Shown: positions 6,070 to 10,841 of the stretch, in pieces | How the letters are laid out: each line of letters starts with the position of its first letter | How positions within the stretch are numbered: position 1 is the first letter of the stretch | Assembly (NCBI GenBank): GCA_947372535.1 | Contig: CANBUA010000158.1 | Location: forward strand, 1-10,841 | Length of the DNA stretch: 10,841 nt | Origin: Burkholderiales bacterium | Lineage (GTDB): Bacteria; Pseudomonadota; Gammaproteobacteria; Burkholderiales; Burkholderiaceae | Direction: 5' to 3' | The notes under the pieces: generated by a model | What the model was told of the DNA's origin: nothing | The model's input: only the letters and a program-made list of their open reading frames with translations | Database searches by the model: none | Translations under genes and position numbers: made by a program

Positions 6070-6411
6070 TCAGGCGTGGTGATGTTGCGTCGATGTCGAG
6101 CGGCTGGCGCGAGGCTGTGTCCGACGGCTCACACCTTGACGAGGGCTGGCGCTGCTGGCATCGGTAAAGATGCCTTTCACGTTGGCCTTCATCATCCAGT
6201 GGCTGATCAACGAGGCCACGGTGATGACGGCCCAGAAAACCAGGAAGGACAGGCTGTAGGCAGTCTGGCTGTCGGGCTGCCAGGATCCCCAGCGCATGGT
6301 GCTGGGATCAACCCAGGAGAACACCACTATCTCCATGATGGCCGCGGCCAGAAAAGCTGGCCAGAGAATCTGAGCGGCGTGCAGTGCGCGCTGCGAAGCT
6401 TGCTGTGTCAT
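6070..6411 (-). CDS. Small two-helix membrane protein at the end of the cco cluster, unknown function
   Basis: I do not recognise a named family. The 113-residue product has two predicted membrane segments (about 14-34, ILWPAFLAAAIMEIVVFSWV, and about 52-74, YSLSFLVFWAVITVASLIS). A basic, Ser/Arg-rich tail from about 84 ends in HHHA. Between the helices is a short loop with several Trp residues (WGSWQ). The start at 6411 is well supported by AGGAG (6422-6418), 6 bases upstream. It is the last gene after ccoG and the CcoH-like gene on the same strand, 112 bases downstream of the latter, with a terminator-like hairpin in the gap. Its position suggests a role linked to cbb3 oxidase or its membrane environment, but this is inference. 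The two-helix layout does not show the motifs of CcoS. Confidence 0.75.
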   Translation of the reverse strand: MTQQASQRALHAAQILWPAFLAAAIMEIVVFSWVDPSTMRWGSWQPDSQTAYSLSFLVFWAVITVASLISHWMMKANVKGIFTDASSASPRQGVSRRTQPRASRSTSTQHHHA

Positions 6412-6486
6412 ACCGGTCTCCTTTTGTTGTGAAACAGGGCACAAAGCCATGTTCCGTCTGAGCAACAAGTCTGTAACCGGTAAAAA

Positions 6487-6514
6487 CCCCTAAATGAGGG
6501 GGCGCATGCCCCTC
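6487..6514 (-). terminator. Terminator / alternative hairpin after the CcoH-like gene
   Basis: Read on the minus strand, CCCCT (6501-6497), loop CATTT, AGGGG (6491-6487) and five T form a short intrinsic terminator. The same CCCCT can instead pair with an upstream GAGGGGC (6514-6508) around a four-base loop. The second pairing is longer and excludes the terminator. This might set partial read-through into the 113-residue gene. Confidence 0.45.
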
Positions 6515-6523
6515 CAAATCAAG

Positions 6524-6784
6524 TTAGTGCTCTGCGGGCTGGCGCGACTCATCCAAAGCGTGATTGCGTGCGTGCTCGGCAGGGGTGTCCTTCAAGGCCT
6601 CACCTGCTTTGGGTGACGTGTCCAGCACCGGGTCGACATGTCGAATTGCGATGCCCACGGTGAACAGCGAAGCCACCACCACCGCAGCAGGGCCGCCAAA
6701 GACCATCCAGACAAAGGGGTAGCGCCACCAGGGGAGGTTGCGCTCGGCCTCGGTGGGCTCGGGACGAGAAACAGAATCGGCCAT
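6524..6784 (-). CDS. Short CcoH/FixH-like single-helix membrane protein
   Basis: The 86-residue product has an acidic cytoplasmic start and then LPWWRYPFVWMVFGGPAAVV (17-36). One membrane helix spans about 24-47, and IRHVDPVL (48-55) follows it. The helix-plus-DPV pattern after ccoG resembles the N-terminus of CcoH/FixH, which helps CcoG- and CcoI-dependent assembly of cbb3 oxidase in the inner membrane. Typical FixH proteins are about 150 residues with a periplasmic domain that is absent here; the remaining 30 residues are hydrophilic and rich in Glu, His and Ala. It may be a reduced CcoH or a separate small subunit. The ATG at 6784 has AAGGAG (6796-6791) 6 bases upstream, directly after the ccoG stop, so the two genes are cotranscribed. 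The gene name is uncertain. Confidence 0.8.
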   Translation of the reverse strand: MADSVSRPEPTEAERNLPWWRYPFVWMVFGGPAAVVVASLFTVGIAIRHVDPVLDTSPKAGEALKDTPAEHARNHALDESRQPAEH

Positions 6785-6796
6785 GTGTGGCTCCTT

Positions 6797-8275
6797 TCAA
6801 CGAGGAATCATGAAGGTGGTTTTTTCGCGCACATCGACCTGAGGCAGATCGCCCTGGCGCAACTGCTCGACCAGCACGGTGACGCTGTGGGTGCCTGAAC
6901 CCAGGCGCGCTGCCGCTTCGGGTGGGACACGAACAGAGATGGGAACCCAGCGCGCTTCTGCGGGGCCCAACACCAGCTCTTCGCCGCCCTGAACTGACGA
7001 CTGGTTGAGGTCTTCCACGCCCACGCGGTACTTCTGGACCTGTTCGCTGGCATTCATCAACTGGATGCGGTAGACGTTCTCGACAAAGCCGTCGTCCACG
7101 ATCCGGGCGAGGGATCCCCGGTCTCGCACGATGTCGACCCGGAAGGGTGGGCGGGTGTACAGGCTGTAGATGAAGGCCACGATGATGGCGCCCAGGATGG
7201 CCGTGTACAAGAGCACGCGAGGACGGGCCACACGCGACCACATTTCCTTGCGGCCCCAGCCCTTGTCCATGGCGTTGAGCGTGGCGTAGCGGATGAGGCC
7301 CCGAGGCGAACCCATCTTGTCCATGACCTCATCGCACACATCAATGCAGGCCGCGCAACCGATGCACTCGTACTGAAGGCCCTTTCGGATGTCGATGCCG
7401 GTGGGGCAAACCTGGACGCACATCGTACAGTCCACGCAATCGCCGAGGCCCACGGACTTGGCGTCAGTCTTGCGCGAGCGCGATCCGCGAGGCTCGCCAC
7501 GCTTTTCGTCGTAACTGATGATCAGGGTGTCACGGTCGAACATGGCGCTCTGGAAGCGCGCATAGGGACACATGTACTTGCAGACCTGCTCGCGCATGTA
7601 GCCTGCGTTGCCATAGGTAGCGAAGCCGTAGAAGCCCACCCAGAAGATTTCCCACGGGCCCATGCCCAGGCTGACGACTTCGCCTGCCAGGACACGAATG
7701 GGCGTGAAGTAGCCCACGAAGGAGAAACCTGTCCACAGTGCAAAGGCAATCCAGGCCGCTTGCTTGCCTGCCTTGCGCCCCAATTTGCTCAGGGTCCAGG
7801 GCGACTTGTCCAGCTTCATGCGCCGTGGTCGATCACCCTCGATCTTGCGCTCGATCCACATGAAGATCTCGGTGTACACCGACTGAGGGCAGGCAAAGCC
7901 GCACCACACGCGCCCGGCCACAGCCGTGAAAAGAAAGAGGCCGTAAGCCGAAATCAGCAACAGCCCGGTCAGGAAAATGAAATCCTGTGGGTACAAGACC
8001 AGATTGAAGATGTAGAACCGACGGGTGCCCAGATCAAACAGCACGGCCTGGCGGTCGTTCCACATCAGCCATGGCATGCCGTAGAACACGATTTGGGTCA
8101 GCCACACCATCACCCAGCGCCATTTGGCAAACCATCCGCTCACCTCGCGGGCATAGATTTTTTCAGCCTTTTTGTAGAGGGACACCACCTCTTCACGGCG
8201 GCCATCTGGGACAGGCTCCGCCTTGATCGGGATGATGCGGGAGGCAGGGTCACGGGGTGGTGCAGAGTCACTCAT
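6797..8275 (-). CDS. ccoG: Cytochrome c oxidase accessory protein CcoG (RdxA/FixG family)
   Basis: CcoG is an inner-membrane 4Fe-4S protein needed for cbb3 oxidase assembly; the family has been shown to reduce Cu(II) to Cu(I) for delivery to CcoN. The 492 residues contain about five membrane segments (about 53-72, 97-121, 172-190, 203-222, and 341-360). CGFACP (125-130) and VCKYMCP (231-237) are FixG signatures. Two ferredoxin-type clusters are formed by Cys280, 283, 286, 290 and Cys304, 307, 310, 314. A C-terminal Ig-like FixG domain runs from about 370 (NASEQVQKY, VRVPPEA). The ATG at 8275 has only a weak ribosome-binding site, and a large hairpin ends 12 bases upstream, so translation may be structure-controlled. 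It is separated from ccoP by 137 bases holding three hairpins. Confidence 0.97.
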   Translation of the reverse strand: MSDSAPPRDPASRIIPIKAEPVPDGRREEVVSLYKKAEKIYAREVSGWFAKWRWVMVWLTQIVFYGMPWLMWNDRQAVLFDLGTRRFYIFNLVLYPQDFIFLTGLLLISAYGLFLFTAVAGRVWCGFACPQSVYTEIFMWIERKIEGDRPRRMKLDKSPWTLSKLGRKAGKQAAWIAFALWTGFSFVGYFTPIRVLAGEVVSLGMGPWEIFWVGFYGFATYGNAGYMREQVCKYMCPYARFQSAMFDRDTLIISYDEKRGEPRGSRSRKTDAKSVGLGDCVDCTMCVQVCPTGIDIRKGLQYECIGCAACIDVCDEVMDKMGSPRGLIRYATLNAMDKGWGRKEMWSRVARPRVLLYTAILGAIIVAFIYSLYTRPPFRVDIVRDRGSLARIVDDGFVENVYRIQLMNASEQVQKYRVGVEDLNQSSVQGGEELVLGPAEARWVPISVRVPPEAAARLGSGTHSVTVLVEQLRQGDLPQVDVREKTTFMIPR

Positions 8276-8287
8276 CAGGCACTCGCT

Positions 8288-8328
8288 TTTGGCTTGCTTT
8301 GCATACCCCGTAGGGTATCAAAGCCAAA
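8288..8328 (-). other. Large hairpin in the ccoG leader
   Basis: On the minus strand, TTTGG-CTTTG-ATACCC (8328-8313) pairs with GGGTAT-CAAAG-CCAAA (within 8308-8288) around the loop TACG. This gives about 16 base pairs with bulges of one and four bases. It ends 12 bases before the ccoG ATG and shares bases 8326-8328 with the next hairpin upstream, so the two compete at their edge. Seen in sequence; a control role is inference. Confidence 0.55.
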
Positions 8329-8356
8329 CCCGCCAGGGCTGTGCCAAGGCGGGTTT
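8326..8356. terminator. Hairpin, probable terminator or attenuator after ccoP
   Basis: AAACCCGCC (8326-8334) pairs exactly with GGCGGGTTT (8348-8356). The loop can extend the stem by GGC/GCC around TGT. On the minus strand the stem is followed by TTTGGCTTTG, a poor U-tract, so termination of the ccoNOQP transcript would be partial. The plus-strand side is richer in T, but no plus-strand gene needs it. Confidence 0.6.
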
Positions 8357-8367
8357 TCTTGTTTTGC

Positions 8368-8398
8368 ATCAAGTGGCGAAATGTTCCGCCGACTTGAT
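8368..8398 (-). other. Hairpin immediately downstream of ccoP
   Basis: ATCAAGT-GGCG (8368-8378) pairs with CGCC-ACTTGAT (8387-8398, bulged base 8391) around an eight-base loop, for 11 base pairs. It lies 14 bases after the ccoP stop and could protect the 3' end of the ccoNOQP message. Its ACTTGAT arm also forms half of a weak FNR-like sequence at 8394-8407. Confidence 0.5.
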
Positions 8399-8407
8399 TT
8401 GGCGCAA
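8394..8407. promoter_or_regulatory. Weak FNR-like sequence upstream of ccoG
   Basis: TTGATTTGGCGCAA has one perfect half (TTGAT) and one poor half (CGCAA against ATCAA), 8 of 10 overall. It would allow a separate oxygen-controlled ccoGH promoter, but no good -10 was recognised downstream on the minus strand and its bases are better explained by the hairpin at 8368-8398. Confidence 0.2.
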
Positions 8408-8412
8408 TTTTA

Positions 8413-9348
8413 TTACTTTGCTGACGCCGTTTGCACGGTGTGCGAGAGGCTCCACACGTAAGCACCCACCAGACGGATCTGGTCAGCGCTCAAGCGCGTC
8501 TCCTGCGCCGGCATGATGTTGATCTTGCCGTTGTTCACCATGTTCATGATGGCCTCTTCACCGAAACCGTGCAGCCAGATCTTGTCGCTCAGGTTGGGAG
8601 CGCCGATGGCCTGGTTGCCCTTGCCGTCCGGGCCGTGGCAGGCACCGCAGATCTGGGTGAACTTGGCCTTGCCCAAGCCGGCCAGGATCGAGTTGTGACC
8701 CGCACCGGACAAGCTCAGCACGTAGTTGGCCACCTGACGAACTTCTTCAGGTGTGCCCACAGCAGGCGCCATCACCGGCATCTGGCCGCGGCGACCGTGG
8801 GTGATCGTTTCCACGATCTTCTCAGGCGTACCGCCGTGAATCCAGTCGTTGTCGGTCAGGTTGGGGAAGCCCTTGTTGCCCTTGGCATCCGAACCGTGAC
8901 ATGCGGCGCAGTTGTTCAGGAACAGACGTTGACCGATCGCGTGGGCTTGACCATCACGAGCCAGGTCTTCAAAAGACACACCCTTGAAGCGGGCGAAGAT
9001 CTTCCCCTGCTCCACAGAAGCCTTTTGAATCTCCGCCTCCAGCTGGCCGCGGGACGACCAGTTCAGCTTGCCCTTGTTGTCACCCAGGCCCGGGTAAAGG
9101 CTCAGGTAACCGACAGCGAAGGCCAGCGTGATGATGAACAGGAACAACCACCAGCGCGGCAGAGGGTTGTTCAGTTCGCGCAAGTCGTCGTCCCAGACGT
9201 GGCCCGTGGTCTTGTCCACATTGCCCTGGGCGTCATAAATGACCTTGTGTCGTGCGGCGCCCAGCAAAACCAGAACGCAATACACCAGGCCGAAAACGAC
9301 GATCCCGATGACATAAAGGGACCATCCACCGTTAATGAAGTCGCTCAT
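8413..9348 (-). CDS. ccoP: cbb3-type cytochrome c oxidase subunit III (diheme CcoP)
   Basis: CcoP passes electrons from soluble cytochrome c through two c-type hemes to CcoO/CcoN at the periplasmic face of the inner membrane. The 311-residue product has two membrane segments (about 8-30 and 66-85) and two cytochrome c domains. These carry CAACH (147-151) and CGACH (234-238), with likely axial methionines in GQMPVM (189-193) and NIMPAQ (277-282). The start at 9348 is set by GGAGG (9360-9356), 7 bases upstream. A TTG in frame at 9366 would overlap ccoQ and has no ribosome-binding site of its own. It begins 14 bases after ccoQ. The length fits the family (about 300-310). Confidence 0.98.
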   Translation of the reverse strand: MSDFINGGWSLYVIGIVVFGLVYCVLVLLGAARHKVIYDAQGNVDKTTGHVWDDDLRELNNPLPRWWLFLFIITLAFAVGYLSLYPGLGDNKGKLNWSSRGQLEAEIQKASVEQGKIFARFKGVSFEDLARDGQAHAIGQRLFLNNCAACHGSDAKGNKGFPNLTDNDWIHGGTPEKIVETITHGRRGQMPVMAPAVGTPEEVRQVANYVLSLSGAGHNSILAGLGKAKFTQICGACHGPDGKGNQAIGAPNLSDKIWLHGFGEEAIMNMVNNGKINIMPAQETRLSADQIRLVGAYVWSLSHTVQTASAK

Positions 9349-9362
9349 TTGTGAGCCTCCGT

Positions 9363-9500
9363 TCAATCTTCAGCGAAAGGCAGGCGGCCTGCCTCTTCGA
9401 ACTCGGACTTGTTGCGGCGTGAGTAGGCCCACGCCACGATGCCGACGAATGCGCACAGACACAAGACCGTGAAAATGCTTCTCAAGACAATGATGTCCAT
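9363..9500 (-). CDS. ccoQ: cbb3-type cytochrome oxidase small subunit CcoQ
   Basis: CcoQ (FixQ) is a short single-helix subunit that stabilises the cbb3 complex in the inner membrane. The 45-residue product begins MDIIVLRSIFTVLCLCAF. It has one membrane helix (about 8-26) and then a charged end with SRRNKSEFEEAGRLPF (27-42), the usual CcoQ pattern of basic and then acidic residues. The ATG at 9500 has AAGGAG (9514-9509) 8 bases upstream, overlapping the ccoO stop codon. It ends 14 bases before ccoP. The call rests on size, topology, tail and its exact place between ccoO and ccoP. Confidence 0.93.
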   Translation of the reverse strand: MDIIVLRSIFTVLCLCAFVGIVAWAYSRRNKSEFEEAGRLPFAED

Positions 9501-9512
9501 GTGCGCTGCTCC

Positions 9513-10142
9513 TTACTTGACCGACGTGCCCAGCACTTGCAGGTAGGCGATGACGGCCTCGATTTCGGTCTTGCCAGCGGCGTCAGCCTCGGCAGCCTGG
9601 ATCTCGGCGTCGCTGTAGGGCACACCCACCATGCGCAGGGCCTGCATGCGAGGGGCCAGGCCCTTGGCATCGACCTTGTCGGTCAGCAGCCAGGGGTAAG
9701 CGGGCATGTTCGACTCGGGCACCACATCACGCGGGTTGTTCAGGTGAGCGCGGTGCCATTCGTCCGAGTACTTGCCGCCCACGCGGTGCAGGTCAGGACC
9801 GGTGCGCTTGGAGCCCCACTGGACGGGGTGGTCGTACACGAACTCACCCGCCACCGAGTAGTGACCGTAGCGCAGGGTCTCGGCGCGGAAGGGACGGATC
9901 ATCTGTGAGTGGCAGTTGTAGCAGCCTTCGCGGATGTACACGTCACGACCCGCCAGCTGCAAGGCGGTGTAAGGCTTGAGGCCCGCCACCGGCTCTGTGG
10001 TGCTGTGCTGGAAGAACAAGGGGACGATCTCGACCAGCGCACCAAAGATCAAGGCGAGCAGGATCAGAACGATCATCAGGAAGTTGCTGGTCTCGATCTT
10101 CTCGTGCGAGAACAGCTTGGGGCTATGCTTGTTGTCAGCCAT
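9513..10142 (-). CDS. ccoO: cbb3-type cytochrome c oxidase subunit II (monoheme CcoO)
   Basis: CcoO is the membrane-anchored monoheme cytochrome c that relays electrons from CcoP to the CcoN heme-copper centre. The 209 residues have an N-terminal anchor (about 20-44, [20 protein letters not shown]). The heme c site is [14 protein letters not shown] (72-85), with Cys74, Cys77 and His78. The probable axial Met146 lies in [10 protein letters not shown]. The start at 10142 has GAGGAG (10154-10149) 6 bases upstream, overlapping the ccoN stop (TGAGGAG). The frame is open to 10205, but that part overlaps the end of ccoN. The length is near the usual 200-205. Confidence 0.98.
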   Translation of the reverse strand: MADNKHSPKLFSHEKIETSNFLMIVLILLALIFGALVEIVPLFFQHSTTEPVAGLKPYTALQLAGRDVYIREGCYNCHSQMIRPFRAETLRYGHYSVAGEFVYDHPVQWGSKRTGPDLHRVGGKYSDEWHRAHLNNPRDVVPESNMPAYPWLLTDKVDAKGLAPRMQALRMVGVPYSDAEIQAAEADAAGKTEIEAVIAYLQVLGTSVK

Positions 10143-10152
10143 GGTGTTCTCC

Positions 10153-10841
10153 TCAAGCGTGGGCAGGTTGGGGAACCGGCACATCGACAGCGCGGCCAGC
10201 CGCAACCGTCATCACCGTGTTCCACAGCATCAGGATCATGCCGCCCAGGTAGAGCAAACCACCCGCGACACGGATCACGTAGAAGGGATACGTTGCCTTC
10301 ACGCCTTCAACGAAGCTGTACACCAGGGTGCCATCAGGGTTCACGGCACGCCACATCAGACCTTGCATCACACCGGCGATCCACATCGCGGCGATGTACA
10401 GCACGATGCCGATGGTCGCAGCCCAGAAGTGGACCGAGATGGCCTGGACGGAGTACATCGTGGTCCGACCGAACATGCGGGGGATCAGGTAGTACAGCGA
10501 GCCCATCGAAATCAAACCCACCCAGCCGAGGGCGCCGGAGTGCACGTGGCCGACCGTCCAGTCGGTGTAGTGAGACAGCGAGTTCACCGTCTTGATCGAC
10601 ATCATCGGGCCTTCGAAGGTGGACATGCCGTAGAAGGACAGGGCCACGATCAGGAACTTCAGGATGGCGTCATCGCGCAGCTTGTACCAGGCACCCGACA
10701 GGGTCATGATGCCGTTGATCATGCCGCCCCAGGAAGGCGCCAGCAGGATCAGCGAGAACACCATGCCCACCGATTGCGTCCAGTCAGGCAGCGCGGTGTA
10801 GTGCAGGTGGTGAGGACCCGCCCACATGTAGGTGAAGATCA
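10153..10841 (-). CDS. ccoN: cbb3-type cytochrome c oxidase subunit I CcoN (3' part)
   Basis: CcoN is the catalytic heme-copper subunit that reduces oxygen to water in the inner membrane. About 229 C-terminal residues are visible; the start lies beyond the right edge. [11 protein letters not shown] shows the adjacent His pair that binds CuB (bases 10807-10812). Six residues before it is a Tyr (10828-10830), in the place of the His-crosslinked catalytic Tyr. [10 protein letters not shown] (His codons within 10540-10548) gives the heme b3 and heme b ligands. The spacing from the first CuB His to the heme b3 His is 88 residues, as in the Pseudomonas stutzeri enzyme. Several membrane helices follow, ending in a Pro-rich tail, VPVPQPAHA. 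The gene precedes ccoO by 10 bases. Confidence 0.97.
   Translation of the reverse strand, partial: IFTYMWAGPHHLHYTALPDWTQSVGMVFSLILLAPSWGGMINGIMTLSGAWYKLRDDAILKFLIVALSFYGMSTFEGPMMSIKTVNSLSHYTDWTVGHVHSGALGWVGLISMGSLYYLIPRMFGRTTMYSVQAISVHFWAATIGIVLYIAAMWIAGVMQGLMWRAVNPDGTLVYSFVEGVKATYPFYVIRVAGGLLYLGGMILMLWNTVMTVAAGRAVDVPVPQPAHA

Noticed and set aside
5992..6432. Plus-strand frame after fnr
   Set aside because: It overlaps the fnr stop, runs through the terminator and is antisense to the 113-residue gene, which has a strong ribosome-binding site and two clear helices.
7760..8461. Plus-strand frame over the 5' part of ccoG and the ccoP-ccoG gap
   Set aside because: It is antisense to conserved ccoG sequence and runs through the hairpin cluster; its product has no recognisable features.
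8431..9354. Plus-strand open frame opposite ccoP
   Set aside because: It is antisense to ccoP, which has two intact CXXCH sites. No ribosome-binding site or domain was seen.
1..10841. Defence system, prophage, mobile element or CRISPR
   Set aside because: No transposase, integrase, direct repeat arrays or defence-type domains were seen; all genes fit core metabolism and respiration.

Overview
The window looks like a core chromosomal segment of a betaproteobacterium of the order Burkholderiales. The evidence is a high-GC coding style, an oxygen-sensing Fnr/Btr-type regulator beside an anaerobic coproporphyrinogen oxidase, a complete ccoNOQP set, and the neighbourhood clpA-clpS / cold-shock gene / icd. 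The genus cannot be fixed from the sequence alone. No insertion sequences, tRNAs, rRNAs, phage genes or CRISPR arrays were seen.

Left part (1-2650). The first codons of clpA follow clpS in an ATGA overlap on the minus strand. A divergent intergenic region of 327 bases separates clpS from a plus-strand cold-shock gene. It carries a near-consensus clpS promoter whose predicted start lies at the clpS ATG, an operator-like palindrome and two candidate csp promoters. A bidirectional terminator separates the cold-shock gene from the convergent NADP-dependent isocitrate dehydrogenase gene icd.

Middle part (2700-6050). A TauE/SafE-like (DsbD_2/UreH-type) membrane protein gene and hemN lie on the minus strand. 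They diverge from a plus-strand fnr-type gene. The 97-base hemN-fnr intergenic region holds a nearly perfect FNR box and a second inverted repeat. A bidirectional terminator ends fnr.

Right part (6070-10841). A minus-strand cbb3 cytochrome oxidase cluster is read from the right edge in the order ccoN (partial), ccoO, ccoQ, ccoP, ccoG, a short CcoH/FixH-like membrane protein, and a 113-residue two-helix membrane protein of unknown function. The structural genes are tightly packed, and the ccoO and ccoQ Shine-Dalgarno sequences overlap the preceding stop codons. The ccoP-ccoG gap instead holds three consecutive strong hairpins.

Together, the middle and right parts form a microaerobic respiration locus. 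Fnr senses oxygen through a 4Fe-4S cluster. HemN makes protoporphyrinogen precursor for heme without oxygen. CcoNOQP is the high-affinity terminal oxidase. CcoG, the CcoH-like protein and the TauE/SafE-like protein probably serve copper supply and assembly. The genes ccoI and ccoS usually accompany this set and are not in the window; they may lie beyond the right edge. I found no clear undescribed system. The least explained items are the two small membrane proteins downstream of ccoG, the stacked RNA hairpins between ccoP and ccoG, and the regulatory palindromes.
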